A stretch of 37,011 nucleotides of DNA from a virus. The position numbers and the translations under genes are program-made. The stretch is from positions 1 through 37,011 of IMG/VR virus record IMGVR_UViG_3300048592_000936; one strand, written 5' to 3'. The notes under the pieces were generated by a model that was not told the origin of the DNA, searched no databases, and saw only the letters and a list, made by a program, of their open reading frames with translations. The stretch's first letter is position 1, and each line of letters opens with the position of its first letter. Positions 15,842 to 22,445 of this stretch are shown here, piece by piece.

Positions 15842-16084
15842 ATGAAAAACCGCATTGACTACTGGACCGATGGCACCCGCCACCCTGTACGCCTATCCGA
15901 TTACGCCCTGGGCTTGATCGCCAACCACCCCGATGGCCGCAGCCAGGCGATCACCGAAGCCCTCGCGCTCTGGTTCCGCAAGGTCGATCACATGGCCGCC
16001 GCCCAGGCCTTCATCGACCAGCACGATGGCATGAACCTCTCCCTACTGGTTGAGATCGCCATCAGCCGCGCCTTCGACCGCTAA
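15842..16084 (+). CDS. Probable ribbon-helix-helix DNA-binding protein
   Basis: The protein has 80 residues. RHPVRLSDYALGLIANHPDG followed by RSQAITEALALWF fits a ribbon-helix-helix fold (short beta strand, helix, turn, helix). The start is ATG at 15842 with AAGGAG 6 bases upstream. Just before the gene lies a small inverted repeat TGAGA-tacgt-TCTCA (15804-15818). A terminator separates it from the first moron gene, so it may have its own promoter or depend on read-through. It could repress the moron promoter. It converges with the gene at 16113-16406, with palindrome P5 between. Confidence 0.65.
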   Translation: MKNRIDYWTDGTRHPVRLSDYALGLIANHPDGRSQAITEALALWFRKVDHMAAAQAFIDQHDGMNLSLLVEIAISRAFDR

Positions 16085-16091
16085 CCCACCG

Positions 16092-16120
16092 CCGGCTGAT
16101 AACGCCCGATTATCAGTCGG
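16092..16120. repeat. Dispersed palindrome P5
   Basis: Core at 16098-16114, spacer cgcccga. It sits between two converging genes and supplies the TGA stop (16113-16115) of the minus gene. Confidence 0.85.
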
Positions 16121-16406
16121 CCTTCAACGCCAACCCCATCGCGATCAGCGGCCCCAGGCTGATCTTCAAGCCAGGCACCCGTGGATCATCACGCCAGACC
16201 TCATCAATCGGCACATAGCGTGGCTGATCCAAGAAGAAGTGGCGCTCATCCTTCGCCGGCCCATTCACCCCGTATACTTTATGCTTGGTCACCAACACCA
16301 CCCGGTTGCCACTGCGCAGTTGCAAAAATCCACCGTCAATCGTCAATGGCCATTCGTCTTGCCAGGTTGCCCGGTTGACCTTGCGTGATGGGAATAATGT
16401 TTTCAC
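16113..16406 (-). CDS. Unknown small protein of the terminase operon
   Basis: The protein has 97 residues. Basic N-terminus (MKTLFPSRKVNRATWQDEWP) then a beta-rich part (GFLQLRSGNRVVLVTKHKVY). It is translationally coupled to the gene before it by a 4-base overlap, and its stop lies in palindrome P5. No family is recognised. Position at the end of the TerS/TerL operon suggests a packaging or virion accessory role, without direct evidence. Confidence 0.65.
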   Translation of the reverse strand: MKTLFPSRKVNRATWQDEWPLTIDGGFLQLRSGNRVVLVTKHKVYGVNGPAKDERHFFLDQPRYVPIDEVWRDDPRVPGLKISLGPLIAMGLALKAD

Positions 16407-16597
16407 TTTTTGAACTCCGTGCGCAGCGGCACAACGCCCAAACGGCGTAGGCGATCCAACAATACCGCCTGTGAGACAATGACTTTGGGGGCTGGGGGTT
16501 TGGGGGTCAAAGAGATCGTGATCTTAATCTCGGATTGCCAACGCGGCTTGACACCATCCGTTGGCTTAGATTCATTGCCGGCAGGTACGTCACTCAT
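16403..16597 (-). CDS. Unknown small protein
   Basis: The protein has 64 residues. A polar N-terminus rich in Ser, Pro and Lys precedes KVIVSQAVLLDRLRRLGVVP, one amphipathic helix. ATG at 16597 is preferred, with AGGGGG 7 bases upstream; an upstream ATG at 16621 overlaps the previous gene. It ends with a 4-base overlap into the next gene. Function unknown. Confidence 0.55.
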   Translation of the reverse strand: MSDVPAGNESKPTDGVKPRWQSEIKITISLTPKPPAPKVIVSQAVLLDRLRRLGVVPLRTEFKK

Positions 16598-16608
16598 TGC
16601 TTTGCCCC

Positions 16609-16848
16609 CTAACTCATACAATCAGAGATAAAGCTCGATCTCACATCTCGCCGAAACACTTGCTTTTCCTCTGCATAGAAGCCCGCTTCTAGTAGACGAT
16701 CAAATGCCGCATGTATTTTAGCCAATGTCAACGGTGATGTTGGATTGCTATTGTCGCGAACTAGTGTCCTGGTCATGGTGTATGGATGCTGCATAACTAT
16801 TCGCGTCACGCCTACTTGCCCGTTATTTAGGAATTCCCGCCGATTCAT
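16609..16848 (-). CDS. Unknown small protein
   Basis: The protein has 79 residues. RIVMQHPYTMTRTLVRDNSN then LTLAKIHAAFDRLLEAGFYA and a basic stretch QVFRRDVRSSF. A short winged-helix-like character is possible but cannot be shown. ATG at 16848 overlaps the previous gene by 4 bases, which supports translation. Confidence 0.6.
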   Translation of the reverse strand: MNRREFLNNGQVGVTRIVMQHPYTMTRTLVRDNSNPTSPLTLAKIHAAFDRLLEAGFYAEEKQVFRRDVRSSFISDCMS

Positions 16849-17048
16849 GATCTTTGCTCCTCGCCATCCACATGTTGAAAGTCTACCCCGATGGTATCAC
16901 GACAGCCTTCATTGGGCAACCGATACACATTCAGGTCAATCTCCACCAGCTCACCCCGCACCACAATTGCGATCAAGTCCTGCTCCGGATCAAACCGGAA
17001 AACCAACCGATTCCGCATTTCCCGCAAGCGCACATCTCGAAACGCCAT
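16845..17048 (-). CDS. Unknown small protein following TerL
   Basis: The protein has 67 residues, starting MAFRDVRLREMRNRLVFRFD, then DLIAIVVRGELVEIDLNVYR, a compact alpha/beta sequence. ATG at 17048 has GAGG 5 bases upstream and lies 8 bases past the TerL stop; a longer start at 17093 would overlap TerL. It ends with a 4-base overlap into the next gene. Function unknown. Confidence 0.6.
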   Translation of the reverse strand: MAFRDVRLREMRNRLVFRFDPEQDLIAIVVRGELVEIDLNVYRLPNEGCRDTIGVDFQHVDGEEQRS

Positions 17049-17055
17049 AGCCACC

Positions 17056-18582
17056 TCAATATTGTGAAATGGAAACTGCTTCATCATGGACAACCGTCCC
17101 TTCGGGCTGAAGGTGGATCAACTCTATCGCCCGATTGTACGCCCCCGCCGTGGCGTCTACCTGGTCGCGGTAAGTGCCATTCGGCACCACCACCATCTCA
17201 TCTATATAGGCCTGATTCCACTGGCCTTGCAGCAACATCACATTCAGCGCTTCCGCCTGGGCAATGAAGGGCATCAAGCGCACATCTTTGTCGCCGGTCG
17301 CCTTATCGGCAAAGACCGGAAAGCCGGCCAGCAAGCGGATCTCATCTTGCACGCTGTCAACGCCCGATGATCCAGGCTCCTGCTCAATGAAGACAAAGAC
17401 CCCATTGTGGAAGGCCTGCGCATCGAGCTGCGCCGTCTGGAACATGATCGTGCGCCGATCATTCGTGCTCCACTGCCCTCGCACCACATCTTCCACGATC
17501 ACCCGCCCATCAACCGTAATCGCCAGGCGCACCCCGGCAGAAAACTTCGCCCCCTTCTTGGTCGAGACCGCCTTATCCCAGTAGCGCACCCGCCAGGGTG
17601 TCGCCGGCGGCGCATGGCTCACAATGCGCAACATCGCCCGCTTGATCAGGTTGCCCTCCGAGGCACGCGGCCCGCCCTGATACTCACTGGCAAAGACCAC
17701 GCTGCCCACATCGCGCCGGATGCTCCGCAACTCGGTCGCACTGAACCGCTGCGGTGAAAGCGCCTCTCCTGGCTCACGGTCTAAAGGATCAGCGTCACCA
17801 GGTGCCAGGCCCATGTGGCGGTTATTTTCGTCGCGCTCGTCCTGCGTCTCGGCAATCGCCGGCAACCGCAGCACCGTCCACGCACCCGGCTGATCTTTCA
17901 ACAGCTTGCCCGCCAGGTCATCCTCATGCCAGCGGGTCATGATCAGCACAATCGCCCCACCTTCCCAGATGCGCGTGCGAAAGGTGCCCCGAAACCACTC
18001 CCACACCCGGTTGCGCAGCGTCTCGCTTTGCGCCTCTTCCCAGTTGGCATGAGGGTCGTCGATAATCCCCAGCAGCGCACCATGGCCCGTCACTGGGCCA
18101 CCCACACCCACCGCCAACATGCGCCCGCGGTTAGGCGGCATCAACTGCCAGCGCTGTACCGCTCGGCTGTCCGGCCGCACCTGCACCGATTCAATCTCAC
18201 CCGCCCGCAGATCACCAAAGAGCGCCCGATACTCGGCACTCTCCACAATGTCACGCGCCTGCCGGCTTTTGCCTTCGGCCAGCTCGGCCCCGTAGCTCGT
18301 GACGATGATGGGATCGTTGGGACGTCGGCCCAACCAGTAGGCCGGCAGCCGCACGCTAGTCAATTCACTTTTGCCATGCTGTGGTGGGGCAAAGACCATC
18401 AGCCGTTTAATCTCGCCATCCACCACCCGATCCAGATAGCTGGCAATCAAGTGGTGGACCGGATCGGCCTGGTATTGGGGGTAAGTATATTGGGTGAAGT
18501 CAAGCAGGCTTTTGCGTGCGTTGCGCCGGCGCAGCAACTCCTGGGCTGCGTCCTGTGGCGATACGTTCCAGCTCTTCATCAC
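17056..18582 (-). CDS. terL: Terminase large subunit
   Basis: The protein has 508 residues and is the ATP-driven DNA packaging motor and headful nuclease. Walker A is APPQHGKSE at about 65-73, Walker B with the catalytic acid is LLGIIDDPHAN near 160-170, and IVLIMTRWHEDDLAGKL near 201-217 follows as in Terminase_6-type proteins. The nuclease domain begins at VRYWDKAVSTKKGAKFS (near 335). The start overlaps TerS by 83 bases, which is long but the frame and the SPQDAAQELLRRR start look genuine. ATG at 18582 or 18579 is possible. Confidence 0.92.
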   Translation of the reverse strand: MMKSWNVSPQDAAQELLRRRNARKSLLDFTQYTYPQYQADPVHHLIASYLDRVVDGEIKRLMVFAPPQHGKSELTSVRLPAYWLGRRPNDPIIVTSYGAELAEGKSRQARDIVESAEYRALFGDLRAGEIESVQVRPDSRAVQRWQLMPPNRGRMLAVGVGGPVTGHGALLGIIDDPHANWEEAQSETLRNRVWEWFRGTFRTRIWEGGAIVLIMTRWHEDDLAGKLLKDQPGAWTVLRLPAIAETQDERDENNRHMGLAPGDADPLDREPGEALSPQRFSATELRSIRRDVGSVVFASEYQGGPRASEGNLIKRAMLRIVSHAPPATPWRVRYWDKAVSTKKGAKFSAGVRLAITVDGRVIVEDVVRGQWSTNDRRTIMFQTAQLDAQAFHNGVFVFIEQEPGSSGVDSVQDEIRLLAGFPVFADKATGDKDVRLMPFIAQAEALNVMLLQGQWNQAYIDEMVVVPNGTYRDQVDATAGAYNRAIELIHLQPEGTVVHDEAVSISQY

Positions 18583-19168
18583 TCAGCTCACCCACTTCAC
18601 GCACATCAATCGGCCCACCGCCCTCACCCATCAATTCCAGCTTGCCCGCCGGCTTATACTGGCCAGTTAATTCCAGGAAGAGCTTTCGATCCTGGTGGGC
18701 TTTGGCATCGGCCTGGGTGGCCACCAAGACCAACGCTTCCATCACATCGGCCACATAGCCCAACAGCAGCCGCTTTGGCCCTTGGGCAATGCGATCTTCA
18801 ATCTCCGGATCCTTGCGCTTCCACTCGCGAATCGTGCGCGTGTTCGTCAGCCCCAGGAAGTCCGTGGCCAACTCATATTCATACTTTGGCCAGCGCTGCC
18901 GGGTTGGCACACAGCACCACGCAATATAGAGCGCCTTGCGCCAATCCCAACGCAGCTTGCCATCCGGCGTGCGCTCTTCCAACAGATCCCGGTAGAGCGC
19001 TTCCCACGGCACCGGTTCCGCCGTCGCTTCCTCCCATGTTGGCTCCGGCCGCAGCAGCCTGGCCGCCAACAGCCCATCCAAGCGCTCTTTACTCGCTCGG
19101 CTTTCCGCTTGGCCAGGCACATTGAACGGTGCCGTGAAACCGGCAATTTCGGAGTTTTCCATAGTCAT
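18500..19168 (-). CDS. terS: Terminase small subunit
   Basis: The protein has 222 residues. It recognises the phage packaging site and hands the DNA to TerL. The central helix-turn-helix is KYEYELATDFLGLTNTRTIR, then EWKRKDPEIEDRI, resembling phBC6A51-type small terminases. A long helical region (VADVMEALVLVATQADAKAH) for oligomerisation and an acidic C-terminus follow. It is placed directly upstream of TerL. ATG at 19168 or 19162 could be used. Confidence 0.85.
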   Translation of the reverse strand: MTMENSEIAGFTAPFNVPGQAESRASKERLDGLLAARLLRPEPTWEEATAEPVPWEALYRDLLEERTPDGKLRWDWRKALYIAWCCVPTRQRWPKYEYELATDFLGLTNTRTIREWKRKDPEIEDRIAQGPKRLLLGYVADVMEALVLVATQADAKAHQDRKLFLELTGQYKPAGKLELMGEGGGPIDVREVGELSDEELERIATGRSPGVAAPAQRTQKPA

Positions 19169-19210
19169 AGCCGCATTTTACCATTTCACCCCACCCAGTG
19201 GCTACACGAA

Positions 19211-19597
19211 TCACCCAAAGATGAACGGCCACAAAGTCACACCCATCAGCAACAGCACCATCAGCATAATCACATAGAGCAAAACCAGGATTGCCTGGCT
19301 CGTCTCACGCCGCTGCGCCATTCGCTCTTCCATCACACTGACCTTACCCTGCAATGTTTTTACCTGTGCGGTCAACTCCTTCACCTCGCCTTGGATCAAC
19401 TCCAACCGCCGCACCAAACCCGCCATTCCTGCTTCCATATCGCCATAGACCGCCGTCTGCAAGCGCCGCAACAGGTCCACCAGATCGGCCATCGACTTAT
19501 CACCGATCTGCAAATTAACCTGCTGGATACCACTACCTACCGCCGCCCGATCAACATCATCGCCCAGCGTTCCCTTGGTCGTATTCCGATCTGGCAT
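19211..19597 (-). CDS. Coiled-coil protein with C-terminal membrane anchor (XhlA-like)
   Basis: The protein has 128 residues. The polar N-terminus is followed by a long coiled coil (LIQGEVKELTAQVKTLQGKV, then SVMEERMAQRR) and a C-terminal span (ILVLLYVIMLMVLLLMGVTL). Coiled coil followed by a single anchor resembles XhlA-type haemolysin/lysis accessory proteins and some spanin-like factors. It is the first gene after the late promoter and palindrome P6, before TerS. A lysis accessory role is likely but unproven. Confidence 0.65.
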   Translation of the reverse strand: MPDRNTTKGTLGDDVDRAAVGSGIQQVNLQIGDKSMADLVDLLRRLQTAVYGDMEAGMAGLVRRLELIQGEVKELTAQVKTLQGKVSVMEERMAQRRETSQAILVLLYVIMLMVLLLMGVTLWPFIFG

Positions 19598-19620
19598 GAG
19601 GTTCCTCTAACCATCAGTGG

Positions 19621-19649
19621 CCGACTGATAATCGGGCATTATCGACCGA
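19621..19649. repeat. Dispersed palindrome P6
   Basis: Core at 19627-19643, spacer tcgggca. It lies between the late promoter (19816-19845) and its first gene (start 19597), in the untranslated leader. Confidence 0.85.
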
Positions 19650-19734
19650 CAACCACGCAACCAGGTTACCCGCATAACCGGGTTGCATTAAGTTAATCGT
19701 AATCAAAGCCCAATTCATTCGACGCAAAATTACG

Positions 19735-19767
19735 TAAAAAGGGGTGACGCATCGTGCATCACCCCTT
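19735..19767 (-). terminator. Intrinsic terminator in the late-operon leader
   Basis: Minus-strand stem AAGGGGTGA/TCACCCCTT (19739-19747 with 19759-19767) with further inner pairing, followed by TTTTTAC. About 40-70 bases after the predicted start of the promoter at 19816-19845. Confidence 0.8.
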
Positions 19768-19815
19768 GTGTTTCAGTGTAGTCTCAGTGTGGATTAGTGC
19801 CTACTGCACCCCATC

Positions 19816-19845
19816 AGTATAGCACACCCGTTCAGGTAAATGTAA
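19816..19845 (-). promoter_or_regulatory. Extended -10 late promoter
   Basis: Minus strand: TTACAT (19840-19845), 18-base spacer, TGTGC then TATACT (19816-19821). It drives the coiled-coil gene, TerS and TerL. The surrounding 360-base gap (19598-19957) otherwise holds only P6, the terminator and the hairpin at 19923-19951. Confidence 0.8.
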
Positions 19846-19922
19846 GACTAGCCAAGCTGCTACCGGTTGATTTTTGCTCACCCATAGCCGGTGGCTTACA
19901 GGGTCGCAAACAAGCAGCATTC

Positions 19923-19951
19923 AAGACGCGAACCTTTCTGGTTCGCGTCTT
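19923..19951. terminator. Hairpin after the membrane-protein operon
   Basis: Arms AAGACGCGAACC/GGTTCGCGTCTT around TTTCT, 7 bases past the stop at 19958. The T run follows on the plus strand, so it is weaker as a minus-strand terminator. Confidence 0.65.
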
Positions 19952-19957
19952 TTCCAG

Positions 19958-20497
19958 CTAATCTTCAATGCCCCTGCGTTTGCGCATCCGGGCCGACTCC
20001 TTGTCGCGCCATTCGGTCACCATGCTGCGCCACTCGGCCAGCTTTGGCCCATCCTTGCGCAGCCATTCCATCGCCGCGTCAACGGTTGGGTACGCACTGG
20101 CGTTAAGGTGCCAGCGCCCCGTATAGTCGGCAAAGTAGAACAGAAACGGCAACCGCCGCGGCTGGCTCTGCCGGGCCTGGAGCACCCGCCGAAAGCAAAC
20201 CGCCTCCGACTTGCGCAGCCCCCATTTTCGATAGCCCTTATCCCCCCACGGAATATCAACGAAGATCCGCTCGGTTTGGCGATCATAGTTGGCCGGCTGC
20301 CCATCGGCATCCACCACGTACAGGATGCCGATCAGTGCCGCCGTCGCCGAAAGGCAGATGTCCAAGTGTGCTTGCATCTGCCCGGCATAACTCAGCGCCT
20401 GGGCATTCTCCGCCATCCGCTGCCGGATCGTCGTCGTCACATTCGTGTCACCAACCTGCTTGGCCCGTTCCAACAGTTCCTGCAATTCTTGGAGCAT
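19958..20497 (-). CDS. Unknown protein, last gene of the membrane cassette
   Basis: The protein has 179 residues, with no membrane span. A helical N-terminus (MLQELQELLERAKQVGDTNV) leads to a hydrophobic core helix (LSATAALIGILYVVDADG) and then WGDKGYRKWGLRKSEAVCFR and FLFYFADYTGRWHLNASAYP. The C-terminus is basic (ARMRKRRGIED). It begins with a TAATG overlap to the previous gene. No family is recognised. Confidence 0.65.
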   Translation of the reverse strand: MLQELQELLERAKQVGDTNVTTTIRQRMAENAQALSYAGQMQAHLDICLSATAALIGILYVVDADGQPANYDRQTERIFVDIPWGDKGYRKWGLRKSEAVCFRRVLQARQSQPRRLPFLFYFADYTGRWHLNASAYPTVDAAMEWLRKDGPKLAEWRSMVTEWRDKESARMRKRRGIED

Positions 20498-21006
20498 TAG
20501 TTGCTATCTCCCTTCGATGTGCGCTCATAATGTTCCCAGCGCCGCCGCTGCTCTTCGCGGATAATCGACCACTTCTCTTCTGCCTCAAACATGGCAATCC
20601 CCTCCGCGCTTTTGCGTAGCGTCTCCCTGTACCCCCACAGCCACGCCAAGACAAACGACAGCCAGAAGATGGCCAACCCCCAAAACGACCAGAAGGGCAC
20701 GTTGGCAAACAAAACCGACAGCAGCAGCACGCCCAACGCGAAAGCCGCGTATAACGGCACGCTGGCGATCAGGAAGCCTTTAGCGCGATCCACCGATGAT
20801 GTCCGCATCTCAATGTGCTGCGTCGCATTCATCGGCACGTCGATGATATGGGCGACCTCATAGCGTGGCGCGATCTGGATCGGCTGTTTGCCTTGATCGT
20901 GGAGTACCGGCACATAGTTTTGGGGGAGCGGCGTGTACTCTTGCACCGGGCGCTCTACTGGCATAGATTCCTGATAGGTCATGCCCCTACGCTTCTTCAC
21001 GCTCAT
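20497..21006 (-). CDS. Two-span membrane protein
   Basis: The protein has 169 residues. The first 90 residues are polar; two spans follow (GFLIASVPLYAAFALGVLLL and FWSFWGLAIFWLSFVLAWLW) and then a charged C-terminal helix (AMFEAEEKWSIIREEQRRRW). A long cytoplasmic domain plus a hairpin of two spans does not match classic holins. It starts with ATGA overlap at 21003-21006. Function unknown. Confidence 0.65.
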   Translation of the reverse strand: MSVKKRRGMTYQESMPVERPVQEYTPLPQNYVPVLHDQGKQPIQIAPRYEVAHIIDVPMNATQHIEMRTSSVDRAKGFLIASVPLYAAFALGVLLLSVLFANVPFWSFWGLAIFWLSFVLAWLWGYRETLRKSAEGIAMFEAEEKWSIIREEQRRRWEHYERTSKGDSN

Positions 21007-21188
21007 GGCAACCTCCGCAACTCAATCCGCCAGGTCAGGTAGACCAGCGTCACCACCACGAAGCACCAGCCCACCATCACCCAGCCGCTTGGCACGTTGC
21101 CATGCGCAAGTGGCCAAGGTGTGACCAGCCAACAGAAGCCGCCCACGATTGCCCCGATGATTGAGAGCTTGGTGATTAACTGAATCAT
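21003..21188 (-). CDS. Small two-span membrane protein, holin-like size
   Basis: The protein has 61 residues with two spans (LSIIGAIVGGFCWLVTPW and GWVMVGWCFVVVTLVYLTW) joined by a short loop. ATGA overlaps link it to both neighbours. Size and topology fit class II holins, but several adjacent genes are similar, so which one acts as a holin cannot be told. Confidence 0.6.
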   Translation of the reverse strand: MIQLITKLSIIGAIVGGFCWLVTPWPLAHGNVPSGWVMVGWCFVVVTLVYLTWRIELRRLP

Positions 21189-21484
21189 AGTCCACCCCCA
21201 ATCAGCACAACGCCGGCCCCGGCCGCCACGAGTCCAGCCAACGCCATGACGATTACCACGAACAGGACAGCCGCAAGGCCAGCACCACAGCCACCGCCCT
21301 GCCCAGCCTCATCTACCATCTTCTGTGTCCGCTCTGCGTTCGCTGGTGCGAACCACCACATAAAGCCCCCAACGATTGCCAGGACAGCCCCGGCTGCAAT
21401 GGCCGGGGTAAAGCAGGCAACAGCGCCAACGACGAACATTGTCCCGCCCCAGCCCCGCACGTTGCTTGTAACGGTTTCGCTCAT
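21185..21484 (-). CDS. Small membrane protein with three or four spans
   Basis: The protein has 99 residues. Spans: MFVVGAVACFTPAIAAGAVL with AIVGGFMWWF, then AAVLFVVIVMALAGLVAAGA and GVVLIGGGL, with a polar loop carrying NAERTQKMVDEAGQ. ATG at 21484 overlaps the preceding stop (ATGA). A longer frame up to 21730 crosses other genes and is rejected. Possibly holin-like; unknown. Confidence 0.6.
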   Translation of the reverse strand: MSETVTSNVRGWGGTMFVVGAVACFTPAIAAGAVLAIVGGFMWWFAPANAERTQKMVDEAGQGGGCGAGLAAVLFVVIVMALAGLVAAGAGVVLIGGGL

Positions 21485-21705
21485 GGTGCCACCTGTGTTA
21501 CTACCCAACAAGCAAAAATAGCAATTAGGATAATCAACATAATCCCGCTCGTATCCCATGCCATATCCCCGCCCGCATTGAACGATAGCAACAGCGCGCC
21601 AACGCCCGCCACCCACCAGCCCGCGCCAAACATGGCAACCAGCAGCCCAATCCCAAAAACAAAAATCCCAATAATCCCCACCGGCTCTGTGATTTTGCGG
21701 CTCAT
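21481..21705 (-). CDS. Small membrane protein
   Basis: The protein has 74 residues, starting MSRKITEPVG, with spans IIGIFVFGIGLLVAMFGAGW/VAGVGALLLSF and GIMLIILIAIFACWVVTQVA. ATG at 21705 overlaps the preceding stop as ATGA, which supports this start over an upstream GTG at 21714. Function unknown. Confidence 0.6.
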   Translation of the reverse strand: MSRKITEPVGIIGIFVFGIGLLVAMFGAGWWVAGVGALLLSFNAGGDMAWDTSGIMLIILIAIFACWVVTQVAP

Positions 21706-21899
21706 GGTGTGCACCCCGCTGCATTAGCACCCACCCAGGCCCGTTGTAGTGGCGTCATTTCGCCCCACTTGGCGCTATACTCCGCGTCGTATGCTGCAAC
21801 GCACCCAGGGCCATTTGTGGCGGTTTCAGCGGCATTCCCAGCGCTTTGCATGGCCAGGTAAATCATGGCGGCGACGGCAATAATCATCATGAGTTTCAT
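21702..21899 (-). CDS. Small exported or membrane-anchored protein
   Basis: The protein has 65 residues. MKLMMIIAVAAMIYLAMQSA is a signal peptide or anchor; the mature part (NGPGCVAAYDAEYSAKWGEM, then TPLQRAWVGANAAGC) has two Cys. A near-perfect GGAGGTGAT lies 7 bases before ATG, so it is an independent gene. In the sequence as given, the upstream frame reads straight through into it because of a 10-bp duplication at about 22061-22080. It ends with ATGA overlap. Confidence 0.65.
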   Translation of the reverse strand: MKLMMIIAVAAMIYLAMQSAGNAAETATNGPGCVAAYDAEYSAKWGEMTPLQRAWVGANAAGCTP

Positions 21900-22238
21900 C
21901 GCATCACCTCCGGTAAGTACAGGGTGAAGATAGGCGGCTTGGGGGTAGCAGTAGGTGTGCGTGGCGGCCAGGGGTGCAGCGTGGGCGTCCAACCGGGCAT
22001 AGTCACCCAGCCAAAGATGGCAACGATTGCCAACCCCAAGGGCAGCGCCGGCACAGCCACAAACAGCCACAAACAGCCACCCCACGCCCGCAATGGCCAC
22101 CGCCAGGCCGATGTACTTGCGGTAAGGCCAAAGGGCCACCACGCCTTGCCAGAGCAGGCACAGCACAGCCACCGGCACCATGACGACGGCCGTCACCAGG
22201 TCCAACAGGTTGCTTTCAAACTTCGTTACTGCATTCAT
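21896..22238 (-). pseudogene. Membrane-protein gene frameshifted by a 10-bp tandem duplication
   Basis: The frame starts MNAVTKFESNLLDLVTAVVM at 22238 (GGAGGG upstream) and has two spans (LVTAVVMVPVAVLCLLW and IGLAVAIAGVGWLFVAV). At GGC TGTTTGT GGC TGTTTGT GGC the unit TGTTTGTGGC occurs twice. With one unit the product is 110 residues, continuing PALPLGLAIVAIFGWVTMPG with a Pro-rich end, and it stops at 21896-21898, exactly in ATGA overlap with the next gene like every neighbour. With two units, as here, the frame runs on and fuses to the next gene (178 residues, stop 21702). Confidence 0.7.
22053..22080 (-). repeat. Decanucleotide tandem repeat (TGTTTGTGGC)x2
   Basis: Two perfect units, with flanking GGC. 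Unit length is not a multiple of three, so gain or loss switches frame. Confidence 0.85.
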
Positions 22239-22245
22239 GGGAAAA

Positions 22246-22268
22246 CCCTCCAAGTGGATTGGGGAGGG
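22246..22268 (-). promoter_or_regulatory. Hairpin that can hide the ribosome site of the membrane cassette
   Basis: On the minus strand CCCTCC pairs with GGAGGG, the ribosome site of the gene starting at 22238, across an 11-base loop. Confidence 0.5.
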
Positions 22269-22291
22269 CGGTTGTTGCTGGAGCAGCAACA

Positions 22292-22332
22292 AAACGCCCA
22301 CCAAACAGAATTGTTAGTTCCCGTTGGTGGGC
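22292..22332 (-). terminator. Intrinsic terminator between early genes and the membrane cassette
   Basis: Minus-strand stem GCCCACCAA/TTGGTGGGC (22324-22332 with 22296-22304) followed by GTTTTGTT; a second small hairpin (TTGCTG/CAGCAA) follows at 22275-22289. Confidence 0.75.
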
Positions 22333-22333
22333 C

Positions 22334-22445
22334 TGTGCTACAATAGCTGTAGCCAGACCCCGTTATTCCTTAAGCTCCAACGGGTATGGTTAGGGTTGGT
22401 AGAGTGCGTCAACACTCGATCCAACCCGGTACTACCTCAGTTAAA
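22334..22445 (+). ncRNA. Possible small structured RNA with extended -10 promoter
   Basis: Plus-strand TGTGC then TACAAT (22339-22344) resembles the other phage promoters but lacks a good -35. Downstream lie CCCGTT/AACGGG (from 22360) and GGGTTG..GAGTG/CACTC..CAACCC (about 22393-22428). The segment has no coding frame of note and heads into the antisense side of the gene at 22446. It is weakly supported. Confidence 0.3.

Noticed and set aside
17815-19125. Long plus-strand frame opposite TerL and TerS
   Set aside because: Pro/His/Arg-rich shadow of the terminase genes caused by high GC; no ribosome site or family.
22334-22445. tRNA gene in the gap before the membrane cassette
   Set aside because: Two hairpins are present but no cloverleaf, T loop or acceptor pairing could be found.
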